Of a stretch of DNA of 33,159 nt, positions 1 through 9,706 are shown one piece after another. Numbering within the stretch: the stretch's first letter is position 1; each line of letters opens with the position of its first letter. Source of the stretch: Terriglobia bacterium (GTDB lineage Bacteria > Acidobacteriota > Terriglobia > Bryobacterales > Bryobacteraceae). The notes beneath the pieces were generated by a model, which was not told the origin of the DNA, searched no databases, and saw nothing but the letters and a program-made list of their open reading frames with translations. The stretch is taken from positions 1 to 33,159 of the forward strand of contig RGPS01000042.1 of assembly GCA_010084195.1 (NCBI GenBank), read 5' to 3'. The position numbers and the translations under genes are program-made.

Positions 1-126
1 TTCCGCTTCCACATTGGGCAGAGGTGGTGGCGCTTCTGCTTTCTTGACTTCGGGGGCCGGGGCCGCGCAACCGGCAAGAAACAACGCGCAGGACGACAAG
101 ATACGAGGAAGGGTTCGGCAGGTCAT
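1..126 (-). CDS. Lipoprotein, N-terminal part only
   Basis: The reverse strand reads 42 codons from an ATG at 126 to the window edge, so the C-terminus is missing. The product starts MTCRTLPRILSSCALFLAGC, a charged n-region, a hydrophobic stretch and a lipobox (LAGC), so it should be lipidated at Cys20 and held in the membrane. What follows is a Pro/Ala/Glu/Lys-rich linker, as often seen after lipoprotein signals. No domain is visible in the part present and the function is unknown. It lies 52 bp downstream of the GH140-type gene on the same strand and could be the last gene of that unit. Confidence 0.6.
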   Translation of the reverse strand, partial: MTCRTLPRILSSCALFLAGCAAPAPEVKKAEAPPPLPNVEAE

Positions 127-178
127 TGGAAGTTAAGCTATCACAACTGGTGTGATGAGCGCACCTGGCGCTGGGCCG

Positions 179-1618
<1,440 letters not shown>

Positions 1619-1641
1619 ACCAGTTACCGCGCGGGAGCTGG

Positions 1642-2397
1642 CTACGTTGACTTCAGGGCTGCGGCTTCGAGGATTCGATACCTCTCGCTGGAGCGGTTGA
1701 GGTGCTCAGTCATCGCTCGTTCAGCGGCCTCTTCGTCATGGGCGGAAATGGCGGAAACCAGGCGCTCATGCTCGGCGAGAGTTATGAGTTCCGAGCCAGG
1801 GAGGCGGAGCAACTCCCGGCGAAACTCAAACAGCCAGTCGAGCATAGCTTCGCTGAGGAGGGTGATAACGCGGTTGCCACTGATGGCGGCGATGGCCGCG
1901 TGGAAGGCCATATCGCAGCGGACGAACTCAGGAACGTCGTGCATCGCCCGGCGCTGCCTGTCGAGGGCACTTTCGAGGTTTTCTATATCAGTCGGTTTAG
2001 CCGTCTGCGCCGCGATGCGGGTCATGCCGACCTCGAAGAGAATCCGCGCTTCCTTCAGATCCTCCAGGATTGCCGGAGAGGTCTGCAGGAGATGCGACAT
2101 GGTTTCCCCAAGCCTGGAGAACATGTCCCGGGTATTGGGGACGATGACACGGGCTCTTTCGCCATGGTTGATCTCGATCAGGCCGGATGAGCCCAGCGAC
2201 TGGAGCGCTTCCCGAATCGCGGGCCTGCCGACGCCAAAGCGGGTCATCAGGTCGCGCTCGGAGGGCAGCCGATCACCGGGTTGAATCTCGCCGCCGCGAA
2301 TCATTGCCCGCAGTCGATCTTTAACTTCATCGGCCAGCTTGCGACGGACGATGGGCTCACTCTCGCTCATTCCTCCCAGTTTACTATCGTTGGCCAC
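1642..2397 (-). CDS. GntR/FadR-family (FCD) regulator, NanR-like
   Basis: A 251-residue transcription factor. The N-terminal winged helix holds the GntR signature [20 protein letters not shown] (44-63), and INHGERARV (76-84) is very like the wing of E. coli NanR. The C-terminal FCD domain keeps the metal-site pattern Asp162-x3-His166, His210 and His232. The start shown is a GTG; an ATG nine codons in (2370) follows GGGAGGA only a base or two away, so the true start is uncertain. It precedes the GH140-type gene (23-bp gap) and is divergent from the RuBisCO-like operon, so it most likely controls both, with a sugar acid or phosphorylated intermediate as ligand (inference). Confidence 0.85.
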   Translation of the reverse strand: MANDSKLGGMSESEPIVRRKLADEVKDRLRAMIRGGEIQPGDRLPSERDLMTRFGVGRPAIREALQSLGSSGLIEINHGERARVIVPNTRDMFSRLGETMSHLLQTSPAILEDLKEARILFEVGMTRIAAQTAKPTDIENLESALDRQRRAMHDVPEFVRCDMAFHAAIAAISGNRVITLLSEAMLDWLFEFRRELLRLPGSELITLAEHERLVSAISAHDEEAAERAMTEHLNRSSERYRILEAAALKST

Positions 2398-2404
2398 CGA
2401 CCGT

Positions 2405-2431
2405 GGTCTACTCTGGCATGATGAGTAGGCC
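2405..2431. promoter_or_regulatory. Candidate operator between divergent sugar-acid units
   Basis: GGTCTACTC, nine bases, then GAGTAGGCC: an inverted repeat with 8 of 9 arm bases paired. It lies in the short gap between the GntR regulator and the RuBisCO-like gene and ends 3 bases before the latter's ATG. The left arm GGTCTA resembles the GGTATA unit bound by NanR. Binding by the neighbouring regulator is an inference. Confidence 0.5.
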
Positions 2432-2434
2432 GAT

Positions 2435-3712
2435 ATGCAGCTAATCTCCCCTGACCGAATCTACGCGAGCTACGAAGTAGAAACCGCACATCCCCTGGCC
2501 GACGCCATCGCCATCATGGCGGGAGAGCAATCCAGCGGCACATTTTTGCAGGTTCCGGGCGAAACCCTGGAGCTCAAAGAGAGAAGTGGTGCCAGAATTG
2601 AGGCCATCCGCGAGACGGGCTCAGCGGCGCAGCCATCCCTGCCTGGAGCGTCCGCGCCGAAAGCGGAGAGAGCTCCAACCTGGCGCCGGGCAGAGACGCT
2701 CATCTCGTGGCCCCTGGGTAATTTGGGCCCGAGTTTGCCCAACCTGATGGCAACAGTGGCCGGAAATCTGTTCGAACTACAGCAGTTCTCTGCCCTGCGC
2801 CTGCTGGATATTACCCTGCCGGAGGCATTTCGGGATGCCTATCCAGGCCCACAATTTGGCGTGGCGGGCACGCGACGGCTCACGGGCGTCGAAGGACGTC
2901 CGCTGATCGGCACAATCGTAAAACCCAGCGTCGGACTCTCCCCGGCGCAGACAGCGACGCTGACGCAGCAGTTGGTTGACGGCGGCATCGATTTCATCAA
3001 GGACGACGAACTGCAGGCCGATGGCCCCGACTGCCCGTTTGCGGAACGCGCCACCGCCGTCATGGAAGTGATTCAACGATTCGCGGATCGGACCGGCAAG
3101 CAACCGATGTTTGCCTTCAATATCACGGGCGAGATTGACCAAATGCTGGAACGGCACGATCTGGTGGCCAGTCTCGGCGGCACCTGTGTCATGGTCAGCC
3201 TCAACAGCGTTGGCCTACCCGCCTTCAGCTATCTGCGGCGACATTGCAGCCTGCCCATTCACGCCCACAGAAATGGCTGGGGCTTATTCCAGAGGTCGCC
3301 CCATATTGGCATGAGCTACGTGGCCTACCAGAAACTATGGAGACTGGCCGGTGCCGATCATATGCACGTGAACGGTTTGAAAAACAAGTTTTGCGAAGCG
3401 GACGACTCGGTGCTGCGGTCAGCCAGAGAGTGCGCGACGCCCATGTTTGCGGGGGAAGGCAGGGGTTGCGAAGTGATGCCGGTCTTCTCATCGGGCCAGA
3501 CGGTCCGGCAGGTTCCGGCCACCTGGAAAGGCCTGGGGTCCCCCGATCTGATTTACGCGGCAGGAGGGGGGCTGGTGGCGCATCCTGGAGGTGTCGCCTC
3601 AGGGGTGCGGGCGATGCGCCAGGCATGGGAAGCGGCGATGGCCGGGATCGACCTGGATGAGCACGCGAAAGTGCATCCGGAACTGCGGCAAGCCCTGGAG
3701 AAATACGCCTGA
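2435..3712 (+). CDS. RuBisCO-like protein (form IV), probable 3-oxo-isoapionate-4-phosphate decarboxylase or transcarboxylase/hydrolase
   Basis: A 425-residue RuBisCO large-subunit homologue. It keeps GTIVKPSVGLS (159-169, equivalent of RuBisCO Lys175), GGIDFIKDDE (183-192, with carbamylatable Lys189 and metal ligands Asp191 and Glu192), PIHAHRNG (274-281), HMHVNG (309-314), PVFSSGQT (349-356) and AAGGGLVAHPGG (375-386). The second active-site lysine of true RuBisCO (KPK) is Ser165 and the rest of the sequence is RLP-like, so CO2 fixation is unlikely. Its partners, a DUF1537 kinase (1-nt TGATG overlap) and a PGDH_C dehydrogenase, match the D-apionate pathway, where RLPs act on 3-oxo-isoapionate 4-phosphate either as OiaX (decarboxylase) or OiaT (transcarboxylase/hydrolase). 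I cannot tell the two apart by eye, so no symbol is given. Confidence 0.85.
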   Translation: MQLISPDRIYASYEVETAHPLADAIAIMAGEQSSGTFLQVPGETLELKERSGARIEAIRETGSAAQPSLPGASAPKAERAPTWRRAETLISWPLGNLGPSLPNLMATVAGNLFELQQFSALRLLDITLPEAFRDAYPGPQFGVAGTRRLTGVEGRPLIGTIVKPSVGLSPAQTATLTQQLVDGGIDFIKDDELQADGPDCPFAERATAVMEVIQRFADRTGKQPMFAFNITGEIDQMLERHDLVASLGGTCVMVSLNSVGLPAFSYLRRHCSLPIHAHRNGWGLFQRSPHIGMSYVAYQKLWRLAGADHMHVNGLKNKFCEADDSVLRSARECATPMFAGEGRGCEVMPVFSSGQTVRQVPATWKGLGSPDLIYAAGGGLVAHPGGVASGVRAMRQAWEAAMAGIDLDEHAKVHPELRQALEKYA

Positions 3713-5034
3713 TGGCCTCCCGCAACTTGTTACTCACGTTCTACGGCGACGATTTTTCCGGCTCAACGGACGTGATGGAAGCGCTCAGCGTCCACGGCGT
3801 GCCCTCTGTCCTGTTTCTCGCCCCGCCCACGGGCAGCGACCTGGCTCGGTTCCCCGAGTGCCGCGCGGTAGGTCTGGCGGGAACCAGTCGCAGCGAGTCC
3901 CCGGAGTGGATGGATGACAACCTGCCCGCAGCATTTTCAACACTTAGAGATCTGGGCGCGCCCATCTGCCACTACAAAACATGCTCCACGTTCGATAGCT
4001 CTCCCACCCGGGGCAGTATTGGGCGCGCGGTGGAACTGGGCGGGGCGACGATGGGCACGACCGTGGTGCCGATGGTGGTGGGAGCTCCCGCCCTGAAACG
4101 GTACGTTACCTTCGGCAATCTCTTCGCCACCGTAAACGGTGTGAACTTCCGGCTGGACCGGCATCCCACCATGTCGCGCCACCCGGTAACCCCTATGCAT
4201 GAAGCGGACCTGCGCCTTCATCTGGCCGGGCAAACGTCACTCCCGGTTGAGCTGGTCGATATTCTGGCGCTGCAGGCGGGTCGAGGGCTGGAGGGCTTTC
4301 AGGAGGCTTGCCGGCAAGGCGCACGTATCGTCCTGTTCGACACTCTGGACGCAGCCAGCCTGGCGGAAAGCGGAAGAGCTATCTGGGAGTCGAGAGGCGA
4401 GGGCACCACGTTTGTAGCTGGCTCGTCGGGCGTGGAATATGCGCTGCTGGCGTGGTGGAAAGCGCAGGGTCTGTTACCTGCGGCTCCGCAATTTCCGGAC
4501 GCAGGACCGGAAGCCCGCCTGCTGGTCGTATCCGGAAGTTGTTCACCCGGCACGGGTAAGCAGATCGAGTGGGCGCAACAGAATGGCTTCGAGGGCCTGC
4601 CCCTCAATCCGCAGCTGCTTGTTTCGGGCGAGGCGGAGTGGGCGCGCGCCCTGCGTACGGCGGAAGCGATTCTGGCTCGGGGCGGCAGTCCTGTTGTGTA
4701 TACGGCAGCGGGACCCCAGGACGCGATCATCGGCAACACAGATGTGGACTTCGGAAAACAGCTGGGGATACGTCTGGGGGCTCTGGCGACAGAGTTATTG
4801 CGTCGGAGCGGGATCCGTCGCATGGTGGTTGCTGGCGGGGATACCTCGGGGAGAGTGGGCCAGGCGCTGGGAATCAAGGCGCTGACCATGGTGCGGCCCT
4901 TCGCAGCGGGTTCGCCGCTGTGCCGGGTATGGTCTGACAATACAGCGGCGGACGGGCTGGAGATCCTGTTCAAGGGCGGCCAGGTGGGGGGCCAAGCTCT
5001 GTTTGGGGAGGTTCGGCAGGGCAGACCCAACTGA
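3712..5034 (+). CDS. oiaK: Four-carbon acid sugar kinase family (DUF1537), probable 3-oxo-isoapionate kinase
   Basis: A 440-residue cytosolic kinase. The N-terminal sugar-binding domain opens with FYGDDFSGSTD (10-20) and carries HYKTCSTFDSSPTRGSIG (about 86-103); the C-terminal nucleotide-binding domain carries VVAGGDTSGRVGQALG. These are diagnostic of the DUF1537 family, whose members phosphorylate acid sugars. The STFDSSP form together with an RLP and a PGDH_C dehydrogenase points to OiaK, which makes 3-oxo-isoapionate 4-phosphate. Its ATG overlaps the RLP stop by one base (TGATG), implying translational coupling. The family assignment is firm; the exact substrate comes from context, and other DUF1537 kinases act on tetronates. 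Confidence 0.8.
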   Translation: MASRNLLLTFYGDDFSGSTDVMEALSVHGVPSVLFLAPPTGSDLARFPECRAVGLAGTSRSESPEWMDDNLPAAFSTLRDLGAPICHYKTCSTFDSSPTRGSIGRAVELGGATMGTTVVPMVVGAPALKRYVTFGNLFATVNGVNFRLDRHPTMSRHPVTPMHEADLRLHLAGQTSLPVELVDILALQAGRGLEGFQEACRQGARIVLFDTLDAASLAESGRAIWESRGEGTTFVAGSSGVEYALLAWWKAQGLLPAAPQFPDAGPEARLLVVSGSCSPGTGKQIEWAQQNGFEGLPLNPQLLVSGEAEWARALRTAEAILARGGSPVVYTAAGPQDAIIGNTDVDFGKQLGIRLGALATELLRRSGIRRMVVAGGDTSGRVGQALGIKALTMVRPFAAGSPLCRVWSDNTAADGLEILFKGGQVGGQALFGEVRQGRPN

Positions 5035-5040
5035 TATACT
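5035..5040 (+). promoter_or_regulatory. Possible internal -10 box ahead of the ApnO-like gene
   Basis: TATACT, 5 of 6 matches to the bacterial -10 consensus, directly follows the kinase stop codon and lies about 44 bases before the GTG start of the next gene. No good -35 is seen 17 bases upstream, so this is only a candidate secondary promoter. Confidence 0.25.
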
Positions 5041-5083
5041 CAACACACCAGTCGGGCATAGCCGGGCAGGTGAGGACGGGACA

Positions 5084-5938
5084 GTGGCGCAGACAATCGC
5101 AATCTTTGGGGCAGGCGGCAAGATGGGCTGCCGCATTACGGACAACTTCCGGGGTTCGGCACATACGGTTTTGTATGTGGAAGTGAGTCCTGCGGGCATT
5201 GAAAGACTGGCTTCCAGGGGCCTGGCGGTTACGTCCCAGGAAGAAGCGGTTGCAGCAGCTGATGTCGCGATTCTGGCTCTGCCGGATTCGCTCATCGGGA
5301 AAGTGGCGCCGACGCTTGTGCCCTCATTCAAACCCGGGGCGATGGTGATCTGTCTGGACCCTGCCGCGCCGCACGGCGGTGAGCTGCCAAAGCGTGAAGA
5401 CATCGCGTACTTCATCACCCACCCCTGCCATCCGCCCGTGATTCACGACGAAACGGAGCGGGATGCGCAACTGGATTTCTTCGGTGCGATCAAGGCGAAA
5501 CAGCATATCGTGTGCGCGCTGATGCAGGGCAGCGAAGCGGACTATGCCAATGGCGAGGCTCTGGCCCGGCAGATGTTCGCGCCGGTGATGAACGCTTATC
5601 GGGTGACGGTGGAGCAAATGGCGATTCTGGAGCCTGCGTTGTCGGAGACCGTGGCTGCCACCTGCATGACGGTGATGCGCGAAGCCATTGATGAAGCGGT
5701 GAAGCGTGGCGTTCCGGCGGAAGCTGCCCGCGAGTTCATTCTGGGCCATATGAAAGTCAACATTGGCATCCTGTTCGGCTATATTGGGTCACCGTTCTCG
5801 GACGGGGCCTTGATGGCGATTGAGCGTGGCAAGAAGAAGCTGTTTCAGCCGAACTGGAAGGATGTTTTTGAGCCCGAAAACATAATGGCGGAAATCAGGG
5901 CCATCACGGCCGGGACTTCAGCTGCGCAAAAGACTTAG
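5084..5938 (+). CDS. apnO: NAD-dependent dehydrogenase with PGDH_C domain, probable D-apionate oxidoisomerase
   Basis: I choose the GTG at 5084 (284 residues): a TGAGG ribosome-binding site lies 8 bases ahead and the Rossmann fold then starts at once with TIAIFGAGGKMG. The upstream open frame overlaps the kinase gene and is not protein-like. The GxGGxMG dinucleotide motif and the THPCHPPVIHDET segment fit the 6-phosphogluconate-dehydrogenase-like family with the PGDH_C domain, to which D-apionate oxidoisomerase (D-apionate to 3-oxo-isoapionate) belongs. As third gene after the RLP and DUF1537 kinase (49-bp gap) it would supply the kinase's substrate. The alternative is a dehydrogenase for another branched or four-carbon sugar acid. 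Confidence 0.75.
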   Translation: MAQTIAIFGAGGKMGCRITDNFRGSAHTVLYVEVSPAGIERLASRGLAVTSQEEAVAAADVAILALPDSLIGKVAPTLVPSFKPGAMVICLDPAAPHGGELPKREDIAYFITHPCHPPVIHDETERDAQLDFFGAIKAKQHIVCALMQGSEADYANGEALARQMFAPVMNAYRVTVEQMAILEPALSETVAATCMTVMREAIDEAVKRGVPAEAAREFILGHMKVNIGILFGYIGSPFSDGALMAIERGKKKLFQPNWKDVFEPENIMAEIRAITAGTSAAQKT

Positions 5939-5963
5939 AGCCATGTCCGGTGCAGGATAGCGA

Positions 5964-5969
5964 TACAAT
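5964..5969 (+). promoter_or_regulatory. Candidate -10 box for the DUF1080 gene
   Basis: TACAAT ends 10 bases before the chosen ATG at 5980. Transcription would start only a few bases ahead of the start codon. No clear -35 is visible. Confidence 0.3.
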
Positions 5970-5979
5970 CCATACTGCT

Positions 5980-6762
5980 ATGTTCACCCGATCTTTTGTT
6001 ACCGTGCGGCGCGTTGCGCTGCTGGCTGTTCCGCTTGCAGTTGCACTGGCTCAGGCGCCTGCGGGGCCTCCGGGCGGAGGCCGCGGCGGTGGTGTTTATG
6101 CCGACAAGTATGAAGCGGACGACAACGCCGGGTTCGTGCCGATTTTCGACGGCAAGACGATGAATGGGTGGGATGGCGACCCCACCTTCTGGCGCGTGGA
6201 AAATGGTGAGATTGTCGGCGAGACTACCCCCGAAAAGGTAGTCAAAATGAACAATTTCCTGATCTGGCGCGGCGGCAAGGTAAAGGACTTCGAACTTAAG
6301 ATCGATTTTCGCCTGAGCGGCACCAACAGCGGCATTCAATACCGCAGTGTCGAGATGCCGGAACTGGGCAAGTGGGTCCTGAAGGGCTATCAGGCTGATA
6401 TGGATATCAGCAATGGCTTTACCGGTAACCTGCATGAAGAACGCGGGCGGAAGCCGGGCCACGTGGTACTGGCGCGGCGCGGCGAGATTAACCGGATCAC
6501 CGATGGCCCGAAGTACATGACGCTGGCGACGCTGGGTGACCCGAAACTGCTGCGGGGCCTGATGAACGTGCAGGGTTGGAATCAGTACCACATCATTGCG
6601 AGGGGTCCGGTGATGCTGCAGATTCTGAACGGACAACTCGTGAGTGCGGTGATTGACGAAGACACGAAGAACTTCGTCGCCGAGGGCCTGCTGGGCTTCC
6701 AGATGCACGTGGGGCCCCCGTTCAAGATCCAGTACAAGAACATTCTGTACCGGAAGCTCTGA
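5980..6762 (+). CDS. DUF1080 (3-keto-disaccharide hydrolase family) secreted protein
   Basis: Starting at the ATG at 5980 gives 260 residues with a signal peptide ([20 protein letters not shown], cleavage near ALAQA) and a Gly/Pro-rich linker. A GTG ten codons upstream would spoil the signal. The body is a concanavalin-like beta-sandwich of the DUF1080 family: [16 protein letters not shown] near the start, then [20 protein letters not shown] and [20 protein letters not shown], ending with a strand reading NILYRKL. DUF1080 proteins abound in Acidobacteriota and Planctomycetota; some hydrolyse 3-keto-glycosides. It is 41 bp after the ApnO-like gene with its own possible -10 box, so it may or may not belong to the apionate operon. 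Confidence 0.85.
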   Translation: MFTRSFVTVRRVALLAVPLAVALAQAPAGPPGGGRGGGVYADKYEADDNAGFVPIFDGKTMNGWDGDPTFWRVENGEIVGETTPEKVVKMNNFLIWRGGKVKDFELKIDFRLSGTNSGIQYRSVEMPELGKWVLKGYQADMDISNGFTGNLHEERGRKPGHVVLARRGEINRITDGPKYMTLATLGDPKLLRGLMNVQGWNQYHIIARGPVMLQILNGQLVSAVIDEDTKNFVAEGLLGFQMHVGPPFKIQYKNILYRKL

Positions 6763-6930
6763 GCGCCGCTATTGCTCCGCACGGGCGGTGACAAAGGGCC
6801 GGATAAATGCAACAGGGTAACCGGAGCGGCTGAGCGCAGCCGGATCACCACCCGATGGCAGAAGACGGCTCAACACCCAGGCCCCTCGGGGGCACACAAC
6901 CTGTGAAACATCGTTAGACATCTGAACCGC

Positions 6931-6936
6931 TATAAT
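6931..6936 (+). promoter_or_regulatory. -10 box (TATAAT) for the M16 protease gene
   Basis: A perfect TATAAT lies 21 bases before the ATG at 6958, with the ribosome-binding site GGGGAG (6943-6948) between. The -35 region is weak. The rest of 6763-6930 holds no gene I can support. Confidence 0.55.
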
Positions 6937-6957
6937 TTCTTGGGGAGATTTCGCCTA

Positions 6958-9699
6958 ATGAAACGTCTGTCTATTGCCGCAACATTGCTTGCCGCTGCCC
7001 TGTGCACCACACTTCCGGCCGCCGCGCAGGCTCTGCCGAAAGGCATGTCGAAGGTGACCTCTGTAGAAGGTATCACAGAGTACGAACTGGAAAACGGCTT
7101 ACGGGTCCTGGTGTTTCCGGATACGTCGAAGCCCACCATCACGGTGAATATGACCTACATCGTGGGGTCACGGCACGAAGGTACCGGCGAGGGCGGCATG
7201 GCACATCTCCTGGAGCACATGGTGTTCAAGGGCAGCCCGAAGCACACGAATATCCCGCAGGAATTGACCGAACACGGCGCGCGCCCGAACGGGACAACCT
7301 CGTGGGATCGCACCAACTACTTCGAAACCTTTCAGGCGACCGACGAGAACCTGAAGTGGGCTCTGGACCTCGAAGCGGACCGGATGGTGAACTCCTTCAT
7401 CAAGAAGGAAGATCTGGACAAAGAATTCACCGTTGTGCGGAACGAGTTCGAGATGAGTGAGAACAGCCCCATGCGGGTGACACTGCAGAGGGCGATGGCT
7501 GCGGCCTACACCACTCACAGCTACGGGCGTCCGGTGATCGGCAACAAGAGCGACGTGGAACGAGTACCGATTGAGAAGCTGCAGGAGTTCTACCGCAAGT
7601 ACTACCAGCCGGACAACGCGGTGCTGACAGTTGCGGGAAAGGTAGATGAACCCAAGCTGCTGGAACTGGTGAACGGCTACTTCGCCGGGATCGCGAAGCC
7701 CACCCGCAAGCTGATCCCGACTTACACGGTGGAACCGGTGCAGGATGGCGAACGAACGACGGTAGTCCGCCGGGTGAGTGACCAGCAGATTCTGATGGCG
7801 ATGTACCACATGCCGGACGGGGCCAATACCGATATCGTCGCGCTGGACGTGCTGGCTTCGGTCCTCGGTGAAAATCCCTCGGGGCGACTGTACAAGGCAT
7901 TGGTAGACAACAAGAAAGCGTCTACAGTTTTTGGCCAGCCTTTGGAACTGGCTGAGCCGGGGTTACTGTTGTTTGCCGCCGTTCTGGGCAAATCGGACTC
8001 GATGGCCGATGCGCGCAAGATCCTGCTGGATACGATTGCAGGCGTCGTGAAAGAGCCGCCAAGCAAGGAAGAAGTGGACCGGGCGCAGGCCAAGCTGACG
8101 CAGCAGATGGAGCAGGTCCTGCGGAATTCGGAAGGTCTGGGGCTGACGCTGAGCGACTACATCGGCAAAGGCGACTGGCGCTTGCTGTTCCGCGAGCGCG
8201 ACAACCTCCGCAAGGTGACGCCGCAGGACGTGCAACGTGTGGCTGCTGCTTATCTGAAGGACTCCAACCGCACGCTGGGTGAGTTCTACCCGGATGCCAA
8301 GCCGGATCGCTCGGAGATCCCCGAAAAGACGGACGTGGCCACAGTTCTGAAAGATTACAAGGGCGAAGCCGTGATGGCCGCCGGTGAAGTATTTGACCCT
8401 TCGCCGAAGAACATCGAAGCCCGGACCCAAAGATATGCAATCACGCCGGGCATGAAGGTCTCGCTCCTGACGAAGAAGACCCGCGGGGCCAACGTGAATG
8501 CCGTGATTCAGCTACATTTTGGGGACCTGGCAGGCTTGAAGGATAAGGACATGGCGGGTGCCATGGCGGGTTCGGCGCTGATGCGCGGTACCGCGAAGCA
8601 CAACCGGCAGCAGATTCAGGATGAACTGAGTCGGCTCAAGGCGCAGATGAACGTGGGCGGCAATGCGGCGGGCGCAAGCGCGTCGATCGAAACGACGCGG
8701 GAGAATCTGCCGGCCGTGCTGCGTCTGGCGGGCGAGATCCTGAAGGAAGCCACGATTCCGGAGACGGAGTTTGAACAGATTCGGAAGGCACGTGTCACGG
8801 GTCTGGAAGCGGGTAAGAGCGAACCGCAGTCGATTGCCCCGATTCAGTTGCAGCGGGCGCTGTATCCGTACCAGAAGGGTGACGTTCGCGGCACTATGTC
8901 GGTGGACGAGCAGATTGAAGCCCTGCAGGCGGTGAAGTTGGAAGAGGCCCGGGCGTTCTATAAGAATTTCTACGGCGCCTCGAACGGCGAGATCGCGGTG
9001 GTAGGCGATTTCGACGAAGCCGAAGTGAAGAAGGTTCTGGCGGAATTGTTCAGCAACTGGAAGAGTCCGGCGAAGTACGAACGGCTGAAGAATGGCCCTG
9101 CCAAGCCTGCGGCGGTGAATCTGTCGCTGGAAACTCCCGACAAGGCGAATGCGGTGTTTTTCGCGGGGCAGCGTCTGGCCCTGAGCAGCAATGATGCCGA
9201 TTATCCGGCCCTGATACTGGGGAATTACATGATGGGTGGCGGGTTCCTGAATTCCCGTTTGGCTGCCAGAATTCGTGTGAAGGACGGCCTGAGCTACGGC
9301 GTCAGTTCCGGGCTCTCTGCCAAGGCGGACGAGAAGGACGGCCAGTTCCAGGTATTTGCAATCGCCAATCCCGCCAATGTGTCGAAGGTGGAAGCGGCAT
9401 TTAAGGAAGAGCTGGAGAAGGCCCTGAAAGACGGCTTCACCCAGAAGGAACTGGATGCGGACCGCGATGGCTGGCTGCAAAGCCGCGTGCTGCAGCGGGC
9501 GGAAGATCGGTCGCTGTCCGGCGTCCTGGTATCACGGGATTACGATGGCCGGACGCTGGCGTACGACGAACAACTGGAGGCCAAAGTGAAAGCGCTGAAG
9601 CCCGAAGATATTGTGGCTGCCATGCGCCGGACTCTGGATGTTACCCAGATGAGCATCGTGAAGGCGGGCGACTTCAAGAAGGCTGCCGCGGCAAAGTAG
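6958..9699 (+). CDS. M16 (pitrilysin-like) zinc metallopeptidase, two tandem M16 units, secreted
   Basis: A 913-residue protein from the ATG at 6958, chosen for the GGGGAG site ahead of it and because MKRLSIAATLLAAALCTTLP makes a clean signal peptide. The first half has the inverted zinc motif HLLEH (83-87) and the downstream glutamate in VVRNEFEM. The second half (from about residue 480) is a degenerate M16 repeat without HxxEH, with the C-terminal signature RIRVKDGLSYGVSSG. The active/inactive two-domain layout is usual for periplasmic bacterial M16 peptidases that degrade peptides. It stands alone under its own promoter; the next gene begins 7 bp later. Confidence 0.93.
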   Translation: MKRLSIAATLLAAALCTTLPAAAQALPKGMSKVTSVEGITEYELENGLRVLVFPDTSKPTITVNMTYIVGSRHEGTGEGGMAHLLEHMVFKGSPKHTNIPQELTEHGARPNGTTSWDRTNYFETFQATDENLKWALDLEADRMVNSFIKKEDLDKEFTVVRNEFEMSENSPMRVTLQRAMAAAYTTHSYGRPVIGNKSDVERVPIEKLQEFYRKYYQPDNAVLTVAGKVDEPKLLELVNGYFAGIAKPTRKLIPTYTVEPVQDGERTTVVRRVSDQQILMAMYHMPDGANTDIVALDVLASVLGENPSGRLYKALVDNKKASTVFGQPLELAEPGLLLFAAVLGKSDSMADARKILLDTIAGVVKEPPSKEEVDRAQAKLTQQMEQVLRNSEGLGLTLSDYIGKGDWRLLFRERDNLRKVTPQDVQRVAAAYLKDSNRTLGEFYPDAKPDRSEIPEKTDVATVLKDYKGEAVMAAGEVFDPSPKNIEARTQRYAITPGMKVSLLTKKTRGANVNAVIQLHFGDLAGLKDKDMAGAMAGSALMRGTAKHNRQQIQDELSRLKAQMNVGGNAAGASASIETTRENLPAVLRLAGEILKEATIPETEFEQIRKARVTGLEAGKSEPQSIAPIQLQRALYPYQKGDVRGTMSVDEQIEALQAVKLEEARAFYKNFYGASNGEIAVVGDFDEAEVKKVLAELFSNWKSPAKYERLKNGPAKPAAVNLSLETPDKANAVFFAGQRLALSSNDADYPALILGNYMMGGGFLNSRLAARIRVKDGLSYGVSSGLSAKADEKDGQFQVFAIANPANVSKVEAAFKEELEKALKDGFTQKELDADRDGWLQSRVLQRAEDRSLSGVLVSRDYDGRTLAYDEQLEAKVKALKPEDIVAAMRRTLDVTQMSIVKAGDFKKAAAAK

Positions 9700-9706
9700 G
9701 CTGCTT

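Noticed and set aside
2435-3712. True CO2-fixing RuBisCO
   Set aside because: The second active-site lysine is replaced, the sequence is form IV-like, and no phosphoribulokinase or small subunit is near.
8512-9480. Long open frame on the minus strand inside the M16 peptidase gene
   Set aside because: It is antisense to a well-supported gene, is rich in His/Arg/Gln as expected from a shadow frame, and has no recognisable motif or ribosome site.
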